DNA of 64,000 nt. Source: DATCTV01 sp964400685 (lineage in GTDB: Bacteria; Desulfobacterota; Desulfomonilia; UBA1062). Each line of letters starts with the position of its first letter. Position 1 is the first letter of the stretch. The stretch is taken from contig CAYNVT010000004.1 in assembly GCA_964400685.1 (NCBI GenBank), positions 1 through 64,000 on the forward strand, given 5' to 3'. The translations under genes were made by a program, and so were the position numbers. Below the pieces are notes generated by a model, which saw only the letters and a list, made by a program, of their open reading frames with translations, was not told the origin of the DNA and searched no databases. Positions 11,741 to 21,083 of the stretch are shown one piece after another.

Positions 11741-12544
11741 CTATTTTTCAGCAAAGGCCTTGAAAAAGGTGTAGCAGAAAACGCCGTCTTCGTCAGCTGT
11801 TCTGTATAAATCATCTATGCCGCTGTCGAAATCGGCTGCATTTATGAGCTTTTCCGAAAGGGCCTTTTCGCGAACTCCCTCTATCATGGCGGTAAAGGTC
11901 TTTTTCGTGAAACCTTCTACAAGACCGGGGCTGGATGAATCCACATAGACCATCCTTGGCGAGACACAGACATCCTTGAAACCTGCCTTTATCAGAAGAG
12001 GATATAGCTCCCTGCCTATCATGGCATTGCCTCCGGCTCGTCTCTGGAGTTCGACCTGGCATAAAATCGCCTGGTGTGCGTAAACGCTGTCCGGGTAAAA
12101 GTATGCCGAGCCATGATCGCCTTCGATGACCGTGATAGTACCGCCCGGCCGGATAAGCCTTTTTAATATTGTCAGGGTCTTTACAGGATTTTTGAGATGT
12201 TCGAGAACAAAACAAACAAATACATGATCGAATGATTCGGGCTTGAACTCAAGGTTGAATATGTCAGCCTGCTTAAATGTTACATTTCTATATCCAAGGG
12301 CAACGCAGCGTTTTTCAGCCTCATCAACAGAAGCCTTTGAAATGTCTATCGATGTGAAGATAGCATCCGGGCTTTTCGCCGCCAGAGTCACGGTCTGCGC
12401 CCCTACCCCGCATCCAGCTTCGAGAACCGTGCTCCCGGCCGGATAAAAAGTGTCCGAATGCAGAAGTTCTACAAGGGTATCCGCCTGGTCGGTAAGCCTT
12501 TCGTTTTCCTTCCCGTCGTATCCGTGTACGTATTCATTTTTCAT
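11741..12544 (-). CDS. Class I SAM-dependent methyltransferase
   Basis: A 267-residue cytosolic methyltransferase. Motif I is VLEAGCGVGAQTV, followed by the acidic loop FTSIDIS and the post-loop FDHVFVCFVLEHL, as in the ubiE/Methyltransf_11 type. Substrate unknown; the fold is common to small-molecule methylases. The start at 12544 is preceded by AAGGGAAA. It lies 29 bp after the end of the beta-lactamase/TenA fusion gene on the same strand, so both may share a transcript. Confidence 0.88.
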   Translation of the reverse strand: MKNEYVHGYDGKENERLTDQADTLVELLHSDTFYPAGSTVLEAGCGVGAQTVTLAAKSPDAIFTSIDISKASVDEAEKRCVALGYRNVTFKQADIFNLEFKPESFDHVFVCFVLEHLKNPVKTLTILKRLIRPGGTITVIEGDHGSAYFYPDSVYAHQAILCQVELQRRAGGNAMIGRELYPLLIKAGFKDVCVSPRMVYVDSSSPGLVEGFTKKTFTAMIEGVREKALSEKLINAADFDSGIDDLYRTADEDGVFCYTFFKAFAEK

Positions 12545-12573
12545 ATTATGTTATTTCCCTTAAATCAGAATGT

Positions 12574-14487
12574 CTATTGAGGCCATCTGCCACCTTTGTA
12601 AATACCATCCCAGAACATGTATTCCAGCTTCATGGCTTTTGCAAAAACTTCTTTCATTTTTTTTCTGTTTGACTCACTCCCGGCAAGCATCAGGACATTT
12701 CCATAATCCGACAGTATTTTAACCTGGCTTTTTTCCCAGGTTTCACCAGAATATTCGTCGATCCACTGTTGGTATTTGTTGGCTTTATTTATTGAGACAC
12801 TCTTCATATCTTTTCCTATCTGATAGTATATCCAATGGCACGGAATTACAGCCATCAGGCCAACTTCAAAAGGATCGAGCGTGGCTGTTTTAATAAGGAA
12901 TGAATTATATAACTCCGTTTCAGGCAAGGGCTCCATTGTTAAAAGATCATCATTGCTCACTCCCCATTTTGCTAAATAACGGGTGTGAACACTCTGTATC
13001 TCCTCATCTAATGACTCAAGAAGCCCTTTTATGATGTCTGTTGCGGTATTGTCCGGTGCTTTTGACAGCAATATCCCATATACTTTCCGGAAATTCTGAA
13101 GGAATAAATAATCCTGTACTATATAGTTTCTGAATAATTGTTCATCGAGGTTACCGGCAAGCAATTCCCTGTTGAAAGGCAAATTAAATATCTTCTCATA
13201 AAATGGGTAGTTATCATCCCATACCTGGCACATATAGTTTTTTTGAGGGCTTGCTTCTTCAGCAAGAGCATTCATGACCGCGATCATCTCATCCCATTTC
13301 TCATCAGGGTCAGGCTCCTGCCATGCACTGCTCTGGACAATAACGACATGCCTGGACGGATCAATATATATTGCCTGTCCGTATATGCCCATAGCCATAA
13401 AAACTCCGCCTTCAAGCAGCCACCACTGATAGGCATACCCGAGGGTTTCGGAAAAATTATCGTTTACTGCTAAAGGTCGTGGCAATTCAATTGCTCCCTT
13501 TGGAGTCGTAGATTCTAAAATCCATTCATTTGAGACAATACGGTGTCCATTCAAACCGCCACCGTTCATTACCATAAGGCCGAATCGGCCGTAGTCCCTT
13601 AACGTAGCGGCAAAACCGACTGATGATGAAATCTGGGCCTGGCTGTTTCCCCTATAATAAAAGGCGTCGCTCTCTGCACCGAGCCCTGACCAGAGTTTTT
13701 TCCCGCAATACTCGTTAAGTGGCATACCGGTCGCAGATTCAAGGACAAGGACCAGCACTTGTGTTGAAATACTCTGGTATTCGAATTGTGCGCCAGGGCT
13801 TTTAGAAGATTTAAGCGAAGCAGCAAGCTCGGAAAAAGAAGGAGAGCCTTCAATCCAGGACTGAAGAAGAAGAGGAAAATCACTGTCCGGCGCCATATAA
13901 TCTTCATTCCATTTAACCCCTGCAGCCATCTGGAGCAGATTTTTGATAGTTGCCTGTGCAAATCCGCTTTTTGAAAGATATGGCAGATAACGCACCACAG
14001 GATCATTGACATTTCCTATTATACCTTCATCAATGGCTATGCCCGTAAGGACTGACACAATAGACTTTGCCATTGAATTTGAAATGAATTTTGATGCAGG
14101 TCCTGCATTGTTAAAGTATTTTTCTACCAAAATCTGGTTCTGATGCAGAGCAAGGAATCCAAGAACATTATTCCTTTTGAAATATTCATCAAGAGTATAA
14201 CTTTTGCCCTGAAATGTATATTTCAACTCAAGGTCCTTATCCGAATGTTTTAGTTGATAAACCGGATCAGCCCTGCGGACCCAGTCCAGTTTCAGGTCCT
14301 GTTGTTCCAGATCAACAAGGCCATGGGACCCCGTCTGGCAAACCATATAGGAATACCTGCCCTTAAAGGCAGGTGCAGATAACAGATCGACTTTTCCGGC
14401 TGAAACCGATGCTTCCAGAGAAACAAGAGACATGAACAGTATGAAAACAAAAAGACCTGAAGCTAAAATCCATTTAATGCATTTCAT
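12574..14487 (-). CDS. Exported serine hydrolase (beta-lactamase fold) fused to a TenA/thiaminase II domain
   Basis: A 637-residue fusion. Residues 1-29 are a signal peptide. Residues ~85-410 are a class C beta-lactamase-family serine hydrolase with Ser138-x2-Lys141 (SMAK), Tyr237 in EYQS at the YxN position, and GIYGQAI in place of KTG. Residues ~420-637 are a TenA/THI-4/PqqC domain: IVQDYLFLQNF with Asp459, IPCHWIYYQIG with Cys550 at the thiaminase II catalytic cysteine, and KLEYMFWDG with Glu622 at the catalytic glutamate. TenA hydrolyses degraded thiamine pyrimidines and is normally cytosolic. Here the leader places it in the periplasm or outside. AGGAGG precedes the ATG. Domain calls are firm; the joint function is unknown. 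Confidence 0.85.
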   Translation of the reverse strand: MKCIKWILASGLFVFILFMSLVSLEASVSAGKVDLLSAPAFKGRYSYMVCQTGSHGLVDLEQQDLKLDWVRRADPVYQLKHSDKDLELKYTFQGKSYTLDEYFKRNNVLGFLALHQNQILVEKYFNNAGPASKFISNSMAKSIVSVLTGIAIDEGIIGNVNDPVVRYLPYLSKSGFAQATIKNLLQMAAGVKWNEDYMAPDSDFPLLLQSWIEGSPSFSELAASLKSSKSPGAQFEYQSISTQVLVLVLESATGMPLNEYCGKKLWSGLGAESDAFYYRGNSQAQISSSVGFAATLRDYGRFGLMVMNGGGLNGHRIVSNEWILESTTPKGAIELPRPLAVNDNFSETLGYAYQWWLLEGGVFMAMGIYGQAIYIDPSRHVVIVQSSAWQEPDPDEKWDEMIAVMNALAEEASPQKNYMCQVWDDNYPFYEKIFNLPFNRELLAGNLDEQLFRNYIVQDYLFLQNFRKVYGILLSKAPDNTATDIIKGLLESLDEEIQSVHTRYLAKWGVSNDDLLTMEPLPETELYNSFLIKTATLDPFEVGLMAVIPCHWIYYQIGKDMKSVSINKANKYQQWIDEYSGETWEKSQVKILSDYGNVLMLAGSESNRKKMKEVFAKAMKLEYMFWDGIYKGGRWPQ

Positions 14488-14652
14488 AACTCACCTCCTA
14501 AGTAAAAAATAACATCGGAAAACTCAGATACAAATCTTGAGATGAGCTAAAAAACGTCTTCATCAATTTCGCCGGTCTTTGGAGCCTCAGGTTTTCAAAT
14601 CCATAAATAGTCGTCCCTTAAAAACCCGATTAGGGGTCAGACTGGCGCCTGT

Positions 14653-16227
14653 TTACTGTTTTCCTCCGCAAAGCCTTTTATATTCTTTTCCATATGGTTT
14701 AAGGTCACAGTCTTTGCAGTTTACCTTTGCATAATCAAGGATTATTCCAATTCCTACACAATAGGCCTCGATTTCGAATTTCTGATAGGACCTGGGTGTG
14801 CCTGATTTGTATTCCGCGCTGGTGGTTTTATCACTGCATTGCCTCGCGTGCGTGAGTTCATGTTCGTACATCGCCTTGAAAAGCACATCGGGATAACATT
14901 TTTTTCTGTAGTCGTCCCTGACTTCCTCGGCATTTACAACCTTGCAGTCATTATTTGTCGCCATGTCTATCTTTGCCGAGCCTCCATCTCCAGGCCCTGC
15001 TGAATCTTGAGCTGAACTCTGTGAAGGGTTGTAACCGGGGTCCCACCAGTGTTTCCTGTATTGCCTCACTCCTTCTTTCGCCACCCTTTCATCATAAACC
15101 TCTCCATCACCCTCATGCGAACCGTCCCATCCGTCTTGAGCGGCCTTGTTTATCAATTCTTCACTCGAATAGGCACGAATCATTGAGATGCTTTCCTTGA
15201 GCTCATCTATCATGTCTTCGCAATCATCATGAATCTTAAATTCCCAGCTCACCTTAAGCGTCTCGGTTGTTTTAATATCAGGGTCAGCCTGGCCCTCAGC
15301 ATTGCCAGACTGATCTTTCATCGACTCCTTTATCGTAGCTTCGGCCTCGGCAAGTTCCTTTTCAAGTTCGGGCGACATTTTGGAAAGCTCCTTCAAGGAT
15401 TCAAGGGTCTTATCCATCGTGTCCGTCACTGTCTCACTGACCGAGCCGTAAATGGATTTTATGTCCGGGTAATAAACCTCGCCTTTAATCTTCTTCCCGC
15501 CGTCATATCTACCTTTAAAAGATGCAATAAGCGGCAGCATCCGCTCCGAGCCTGGAGCGGTAGCGCTGCAAACCCTTCCGGAACTGTCACAACTTGCGGT
15601 TATCTGCGGTTCAATATCAATAGCTTTGAGCATAATGGGAGAAATGTATTTTACATCCTTTATGAAAGTCTCATTTTCGCATGCATATCTGGTTTCCGAC
15701 TGTGAATTCCCGTCTATCAGCAATGCGGGTTTCTTGTTCAAAGCAATTGTAAAGACATATTCCTTTGTATCAGGGTCAACGCTCAAGACAGACTGAGACT
15801 CATATTTTGGAAAATCCGGATGAAGAAGCCCTCTAAAGCTGCTGTGCTCTTTTTCTGAACTGCCAGGTGTAACATAATCGACCATGTTCTTATCACCCGG
15901 GCCTTTGCTTGACCTTACGCACCTGGATTTTTTCACCTGATTGAACTTGTTTTCAGTCATTGTATAGCTGACATCAGGATTCGAAATTCTCAGGTTCTGG
16001 GCCGATTCGCCGCAGGCCTTGATTACCGCCCTGAAACGGGCATTTTCTTTAAGACTATGCCTTGATGTCGAGTCCTTATCCGATGTGTCTTTGTATAATG
16101 AATTGCCTAGACTATAATCAATAATGATATCGCCAATCCATATTGGTTCTGAGGCATTCGCTGTTGCAAAAATCAGGCAAACGGCAATCATTGACAAAAG
16201 AGCCGGGGCTGACAGTCTTCCATTCAC
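14653..16227 (-). CDS. Exported HExxH-containing protein, possible metallopeptidase
   Basis: A 524-residue protein with a signal peptide (about 1-25, ending ANAS) and start GTG at 16227 behind GGAGGTGAACT. Near the C-terminus, MYEHELTHARQCSD gives a zinc-binding His456-Glu-x2-His460, followed about 25 residues later by the FEIEAYC segment (Glu485/Glu487), a plausible third ligand. Cysteines are common in the last 150 residues, suiting disulfides. The middle has a charged, helical segment (about 260-310) rich in Glu and Lys. I do not recognise a named family for the whole protein. Metallopeptidase activity is an inference from the motif. Confidence 0.65.
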   Translation of the reverse strand: MNGRLSAPALLSMIAVCLIFATANASEPIWIGDIIIDYSLGNSLYKDTSDKDSTSRHSLKENARFRAVIKACGESAQNLRISNPDVSYTMTENKFNQVKKSRCVRSSKGPGDKNMVDYVTPGSSEKEHSSFRGLLHPDFPKYESQSVLSVDPDTKEYVFTIALNKKPALLIDGNSQSETRYACENETFIKDVKYISPIMLKAIDIEPQITASCDSSGRVCSATAPGSERMLPLIASFKGRYDGGKKIKGEVYYPDIKSIYGSVSETVTDTMDKTLESLKELSKMSPELEKELAEAEATIKESMKDQSGNAEGQADPDIKTTETLKVSWEFKIHDDCEDMIDELKESISMIRAYSSEELINKAAQDGWDGSHEGDGEVYDERVAKEGVRQYRKHWWDPGYNPSQSSAQDSAGPGDGGSAKIDMATNNDCKVVNAEEVRDDYRKKCYPDVLFKAMYEHELTHARQCSDKTTSAEYKSGTPRSYQKFEIEAYCVGIGIILDYAKVNCKDCDLKPYGKEYKRLCGGKQ

Positions 16228-16331
16228 AGTTCACCTCCTGAATAGACAAAAAATCGACGCGTCAGAACGAAACCCCTTAGCAATGGCAGTGACCCAAGGG
16301 GAGCGAAGAAATTATTTTTCTCGCCGGCGAA

Positions 16332-17150
16332 CTATTTCTTGACTATCTCCACCCTGCGGTTTTTCGCCCTGCCCTCTTCGGTACGGTTGTCTGCAACGGG
16401 CTTGTCCTGACCCCAGCCGGTTGTGGTCATGCGCGAGGCGCTGATACCCTGTTTAATAACTGCCGCTTTCACTGCATCGGCCCTCTGCTGTGAAAGGATT
16501 TTATTATTAGACGGTGTGCCTGTGTTGTCGGTATGACCTTCAACGCTCACCTTGAGATCAGGATTATCCTTGAGTAAGACGGCAATCTGCTCGACCGTTG
16601 TCTGGCTCTCGGGTTTTATCGTTGCCTTGTTCGTATCAAAATTTATATAAAGAGCGATGAAGCCGTCCTTATTAAGGGCGTCCAGCATGTCGCTGGCAGT
16701 AATTTCCTGTTTGAGCCCCTCTTTTTCGGTGACTGTAAGCAGATAACTTTCGGATGTTGCGTTCACCTTTGCCCAGACATCATTGCCGTCTTTCCTGATA
16801 TTCATGAAAACAGTGTTGCCGGCATATTCGTAAAATGTGCCGCCCGCCTTTTTCACGGCATTTTCAAAATTTCTGATGATCTGAATCGGGGTGATCTCCC
16901 TTGCTCCTTCATTCATGTAATACTCGATCATGTATGTCTTTCCTTCAATGCTCAGGTCTCTGCCTTTGCTGTCTGTGAATTCCTGCGTGTCAAATTCCTT
17001 GACCTCATATGATGTGATGTAAAAATCCTTCATCCTGGTAAACATGGAGTGATCCTTGCTGCCTGAAACATCGCTCTGGGCAGATACGGAAGACGAAACC
17101 AACAGAATGACCATTGCCGACAGGACTCCTTTTATGGATTTTATCGTCAT
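16332..17150 (-). CDS. OmpA family outer-membrane/peptidoglycan-binding protein
   Basis: A 272-residue exported protein with a 24-residue signal peptide. Residues ~165-272 are an OmpA C-terminal domain, with INFDTNKATIKPES, VEGHTDNTGTPSNNKILSQQRA and the ending GRAKNRRVEI; it binds peptidoglycan diaminopimelate. Residues ~30-160 resemble the DUF4892-like half often found before such domains, not a beta-barrel. AAGGAGG precedes the ATG. It is divergent from the START-domain gene across 165 bp. The HExxH gene lies downstream on the same strand, 104 bp away. Confidence 0.92.
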   Translation of the reverse strand: MTIKSIKGVLSAMVILLVSSSVSAQSDVSGSKDHSMFTRMKDFYITSYEVKEFDTQEFTDSKGRDLSIEGKTYMIEYYMNEGAREITPIQIIRNFENAVKKAGGTFYEYAGNTVFMNIRKDGNDVWAKVNATSESYLLTVTEKEGLKQEITASDMLDALNKDGFIALYINFDTNKATIKPESQTTVEQIAVLLKDNPDLKVSVEGHTDNTGTPSNNKILSQQRADAVKAAVIKQGISASRMTTTGWGQDKPVADNRTEEGRAKNRRVEIVKK

Positions 17151-17315
17151 GGCAACCTCCTTGAAACGGTTTTGTGGATAATGGCAAGTATGTGGTCATT
17201 ATCAAAAAAGTCAATAATCCCGAATTCCATGTTGAAATTATTACCGTTCATCCGCCTCAAGTAATCCGGGTTCATGCCGAAAAATTTATTAATGAAACTT
17301 TTCGATGGGGATAAT

Positions 17316-17990
17316 ATGAAAACCAGACTTTCCGGTGTTATGCTGTTGATAACAATTATAATGCTTCTGCAATGCTCTCCCATTTTTGCATTGAACGGCC
17401 AGTGGTCTGAAACCGGCAAAACCAAAGGTATTGTAAGCTACAGCAGACAGGCCGCAGGCGGCGTCTATGAAATATATTCAGCCGGCATGGTGAATGCGCC
17501 GGTTGCATCTATTGAAGCGCTATTGAGAGATGTCTCGGCACGTCCGCAATATGTATACAACTGTGACGAAACCTCTTATGCGGAAATACCCGGCCTTAAA
17601 AATACCACAGACGTCCACTATGTCTATAACAGGACCAGAATGCCAGCTTTTATGAACGATCGCGACTGCGTGGTGAAGAGTGTCTGGACAATCGACAAGA
17701 CCTCGGGGACCATTTACTGCAGGTCGGAAAGCATAGACAGCGATTACAGGTTCCAGGCGAACGTAGTCAGGATGGCGAAGGTCGTTACCCAGTATACCCT
17801 CATTCCAAGAGGCAATGACATGACCCTTGTCATCTGCCAGGCAATGGCCGATCCGGGAGGCAACATACCCAATTTCGTCGTCAATCTGTTCACCAAATCG
17901 CTCGGTGCGAACATGATAGAAGGTATTCAGAAAATGGCGAACAGGCCGAAATACCAGAACGCCAGGATCGTTACATCAACCCCGGCCTGA
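17316..17990 (+). CDS. START-domain lipid-binding protein, exported
   Basis: The start is placed at the ATG 17316, which gives a clean signal peptide (MKTRLSGVMLLITIIMLLQC...FALNG); an in-frame ATG at 17274 would put 14 charged residues in front of it. The 224-residue product has a START/Bet v1-like fold pattern: KGIVSYSRQAAGGVYEIYSAG, then VHYVYNRTRMPAFMNDRDCV and the C-terminal helix LFTKSLGANMIEGIQKMA. START domains carry a hydrophobic ligand such as a lipid. Divergent from the OmpA-family gene. Ligand unknown. Confidence 0.82.
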   Translation: MKTRLSGVMLLITIIMLLQCSPIFALNGQWSETGKTKGIVSYSRQAAGGVYEIYSAGMVNAPVASIEALLRDVSARPQYVYNCDETSYAEIPGLKNTTDVHYVYNRTRMPAFMNDRDCVVKSVWTIDKTSGTIYCRSESIDSDYRFQANVVRMAKVVTQYTLIPRGNDMTLVICQAMADPGGNIPNFVVNLFTKSLGANMIEGIQKMANRPKYQNARIVTSTPA

Positions 17991-18022
17991 TTGCAGGCTC
18001 ATGATAGAATAAAAGTAAATCG

Positions 18023-18877
18023 CTATCTGAGCTTTTCTGAATAATCCTCATGTTGAGAGTATAATTGGGGTTTGTATCCAGAAGGCGCATTATCTGCCGG
18101 GTCCCTTGTGAGGATCGGCTCCTTCAGCTTCTTCATTGAGATGGCCTTTTCCGGGCATTCGTAAACGCACAGTCCGCATCCGAAGCAGTTTTCCGCTGTA
18201 AGGCTTTTGCCGTCCACAAGTTTCCTTGCATCGAACGGGCATATCTCGATGCACTTCGAACAGGCCCTGCATTTTTCCCTGTCCGTCTTCGCGGAAAAGA
18301 AACCGTCAATAAGCGGATAATCAAGCTGTCCGAGTTCCCGGTTGATTATGTATGGCACGCACCCGCATATGCAGCAGTTACATATGGCGTATTCGTTGTA
18401 GAGATTGACCGGGCAGTGGATGAAGACCATGTGGAACATCTTTTTTTCATGGCATGACTTTATTATCGCCCTGGCCTCTTCCTTTGATATCTGCCGGTAG
18501 TCCTTGGGAAACGCCTTCATCCATGCGTAGTAGCCGGTCCTGAAGACCATGTCGGTTTCCATGGGGTGGCTGCATGCCTTATGCCCTATGCGGCAGCGGC
18601 ACGGGCCCACGGCAATAGGGCCTTCCTGGGCGTCGATAAGTTTTATCAATTCATCATACGGGACCGGGCGTGCCGAATCGCCGAGATATCCGAAAGGTCT
18701 TGCAAGGGCTACACCTGCAATTTTTTTAAACCATCCCATCTGCCCCACCCTTTTCCACTTTCCGCGCAGCAGCTGATAGCAGAGAAGCAGCAGCGGTATC
18801 TCGATATAACGTGCAAATATGAAGAGCAGAAAGCGCCTTAACGGGTTCTGTTCATTTGACAGTGGCTTGAAATCCAT
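18023..18877 (-). CDS. Membrane-associated ferredoxin with two [4Fe-4S] clusters and extra cysteine motifs
   Basis: A 284-residue protein, last gene of the minus-strand redox string. The N-terminal ~35 residues are hydrophobic (FLLFIFARYIEIPLLLLCYQ) and may anchor it to the membrane. Two ferredoxin motifs sit at the C-terminal third: CRACSKCIEICP and CFGCGLCVYECP. Two further cysteine groups, GPCRCRIGHKACSHP and ICNCCICGC, suggest another cluster or metal site. It begins 3 bp after the DUF169 gene ends, so translation is coupled. Likely an electron carrier for the HdrD-like protein encoded two genes upstream. Confidence 0.85.
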   Translation of the reverse strand: MDFKPLSNEQNPLRRFLLFIFARYIEIPLLLLCYQLLRGKWKRVGQMGWFKKIAGVALARPFGYLGDSARPVPYDELIKLIDAQEGPIAVGPCRCRIGHKACSHPMETDMVFRTGYYAWMKAFPKDYRQISKEEARAIIKSCHEKKMFHMVFIHCPVNLYNEYAICNCCICGCVPYIINRELGQLDYPLIDGFFSAKTDREKCRACSKCIEICPFDARKLVDGKSLTAENCFGCGLCVYECPEKAISMKKLKEPILTRDPADNAPSGYKPQLYSQHEDYSEKLR

Positions 18878-18880
18878 TGC

Positions 18881-19774
18881 TCAACCCTCCCTGCCGTAGG
18901 ACGGCGCCATTGTATAGCCTTTGGCCTTTGCAGCATCGAGCAGCCGCTTCCTTGTCTTATCGAGCTTAGTCAGCCTCGGGTCATTGGGCAGTTTTCCCGG
19001 ATAATCGAGATTGGGTTCAAGCTTCAAATACATGTCATAAGGATAGCCGGACGTCATGTCATCCGGCTCGTTCTTACCCCAGGCCACACCGCCGGTACAA
19101 TAGTAGCTGATATTGGCCTTTTTATTCTGCCAGGGGATGACAAAGCTGTTTCTGCACATGCTCATGTTCGCCATATAGCGCGTGATGAACTTATCGAAGA
19201 TTTTAGTTACATAATCGCTCTTGAATATAAACGTGGTGAACCTGTGCCAGAGCGTGAATCTGTTCAGCAGGGACAGCGTGCGGTTGATATACTTGATCGA
19301 AATCGCGGACATGCCTGTGGGCGGCTTCATCCTGAATGTATTGAGAGACGTCTGGTCCTGCTTGTATTTTTCGGGGTCTATAAAGCTGTCCCAGCCGAGC
19401 AGGTCTATGATCTTCCTGTAGTTGTCCGGGTTCGTCCTTATAATCACGCCGTCCGGCGTTACGCCTTTTTTGAACAGGTACATAGGCGCCATGTACAGGG
19501 CTTTTATCGCAAACCGTTCGAGGTGCGGCTCGATCGTCTTTTCAAAATCGTTTCCCGGCTCTTTGAACCCGAGAACGACAGGCGACCATTTGCATATTTT
19601 GATGGAGCCGGAATTCAAAAGAAGCTCCATCCCGAAGGTAGCACCGAATATCCCCTGGCAATATGAGATGCCTGAAAAAAGGACAGTGTCCTTGAACTCT
19701 TCATAAAGCTTTTCATCAAGCAGCTTGATGCCTATGGGCGGCAGTTCGAGGGTTATCATATTACGCAGCTTCAT
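18881..19774 (-). CDS. DUF169 (COG2043) family protein
   Basis: A 297-residue cytosolic protein of the DUF169 family: ELPPIGIKLLDE at the start, a conserved cysteine in FSGISYCQGIFGATFG and a later VIIRTNPDNYRKIIDLLGW. These proteins are common in anaerobes and of unknown function. The start is set at the ATG 19774, behind AAAGGAGAAAT; the frame continues 24 codons upstream, but those codons are the GGAGTTAGGAG-type repeat and are unlikely to be protein. It lies between the HdrD-like and ferredoxin genes. Confidence 0.85.
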   Translation of the reverse strand: MKLRNMITLELPPIGIKLLDEKLYEEFKDTVLFSGISYCQGIFGATFGMELLLNSGSIKICKWSPVVLGFKEPGNDFEKTIEPHLERFAIKALYMAPMYLFKKGVTPDGVIIRTNPDNYRKIIDLLGWDSFIDPEKYKQDQTSLNTFRMKPPTGMSAISIKYINRTLSLLNRFTLWHRFTTFIFKSDYVTKIFDKFITRYMANMSMCRNSFVIPWQNKKANISYYCTGGVAWGKNEPDDMTSGYPYDMYLKLEPNLDYPGKLPNDPRLTKLDKTRKRLLDAAKAKGYTMAPSYGREG

Positions 19775-19790
19775 ATTTCTCCTTTGGTTT

Positions 19791-19830
19791 TTCTCCTGTC
19801 TCCTTACTCCTAACTCCTCACTTCTTACTA
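19791..19830. repeat. Short purine-rich repeat between two genes
   Basis: On the minus strand this reads as repeated GGAGTTA/GGAGTAA/GGAGACA-like units. It is the same style as the repeat at 42185-42320. It lies in the overlap between the end of the HdrD-like gene and the start of the DUF169 gene and extends an apparent reading frame without likely coding. Confidence 0.6.
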
Positions 19831-19842
19831 ATGTCTTCTTCC

Positions 19843-21033
19843 TCACATCTTAAAGCGTCCCGGGTCGAGATATTTCGGCAGGGCGTTAATGCCGATCCCG
19901 AGGGCCATCTGTAAAGCCTTTTTCGTATTAGTCCTTTTAACATTTTCACCGAGCGCCTCTCTTGCATATTCGATAATATGCCTGAGAGTTTTGCCGAAAG
20001 GGTTCGCCAGCCTCATTATGCCGAGCGTAAGCAGGCAGCCTGTGCAGTAAATGGCAGCCTCATCCGCATCGGTCTTATCCAGTGCTGAAAGGCCCTTCAG
20101 ACCGCATGAGGCCAGGTCGATAAGGCTGAAGCTGTTGCAGCCCGCAGCAACACCGCAGCAGAGGCCATGCTCACGGCTCTGCTCTGTCTCGATAATCGTA
20201 AGCCCGAACATTTCAAGCAGCCTGCGCTGAGATTGCATGAAATCTTTTCCGAGCACCCTCGCATGGCAGGAATCATGCATCACGACAGTACCTGAGAGTT
20301 TCTTTCCGATTTTAAAAGTGCCGTCTTCGATCCTCTCGATGAACCAGTCCGTGAAAAATGTCTTTTTAAAATCAAAGCTCGCGCCGAACTGTCCGGGAAG
20401 CACATTTGAAAACATGTTGTACCCGGCAGGACAGATGAACACGAGTTCTTCGATATCCTTATCCCTGTAGAATTCAGTGAGATATTTTGCAGTCTTTCTG
20501 ACAGGTTCGAGCGCTCCCATCCTGAAAAACATCTCGCCGCAGCACAGGTCCCACCTGCCCCATACCGGAAGCTCTTCGAATATGACACCTTCGGCCAGAA
20601 GAGGCATTGCGAGAAGGTTGCAGCCCGGATAAAGGCAGGTCTTTGCCGGCGGCTGTTCAACAGACCATTTTTCCTGAAGGGCCTTTTCAGATGCGGTGTA
20701 TGCTAGGCTCTGCCTGAAATTTGGAAGCCTTCCGGGCATAAGATAGCTGGCCCTTGCAGGCAGCCCTTCTCTTTCATAACGTTCATTCCAGAAGTAGTGG
20801 ATCCTCTCATAGGGATGTGCATCGTTCGGGCAGAAGGCGTTGCAGGCATAGCAGCTCATGCATTTTTTTGCCGCAACCGATCTTTCATGAAGTCCGAGGT
20901 TTATCTTTCTGATGTCCTTGATCGCGTCCTGCCTGGAGAGTTTCATATACCGGCAGTTTACGAGGCATTCGCCGCATTCAGTGCATCTGTCCCAGCCTAA
21001 AACCTCCCTGAACTCTTTCATTACACCTGACAA
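19843..21033 (-). CDS. HdrD/GlpC-like Fe-S oxidoreductase with CCG domains
   Basis: A 396-residue protein. Two N-terminal [4Fe-4S] motifs: CTECGECLVNCR (residues 17-28) and CMSCYACNAFCP (~58-69). Then the cysteine-rich CCG pairs of heterodisulfide reductase HdrB/HdrD: CLYPGCN with DLCCGEMFF, and HDSCHARVLG with HGLCCGVAAG. Such proteins pass electrons to disulfides or quinone-linked partners. Start is TTG 21033 behind GGAGGTTAAA; a nearer in-frame ATG is at 21021. It ends at the DUF169 gene. No HdrA or HdrC gene is present, so the partner may be the ferredoxin encoded downstream. Confidence 0.88.
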   Translation of the reverse strand: MSGVMKEFREVLGWDRCTECGECLVNCRYMKLSRQDAIKDIRKINLGLHERSVAAKKCMSCYACNAFCPNDAHPYERIHYFWNERYEREGLPARASYLMPGRLPNFRQSLAYTASEKALQEKWSVEQPPAKTCLYPGCNLLAMPLLAEGVIFEELPVWGRWDLCCGEMFFRMGALEPVRKTAKYLTEFYRDKDIEELVFICPAGYNMFSNVLPGQFGASFDFKKTFFTDWFIERIEDGTFKIGKKLSGTVVMHDSCHARVLGKDFMQSQRRLLEMFGLTIIETEQSREHGLCCGVAAGCNSFSLIDLASCGLKGLSALDKTDADEAAIYCTGCLLTLGIMRLANPFGKTLRHIIEYAREALGENVKRTNTKKALQMALGIGINALPKYLDPGRFKM

Positions 21034-21083
21034 TTTAACCTCCGAAAATTGCCGGGATATCCCGGCTCAACTTTTCAGTAATT

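Noticed and set aside
14630..14642. Half of a GGGGTCAGAC-type dispersed repeat near the HExxH gene end
   Set aside because: Only one short copy is seen here, not enough to call a repeat.
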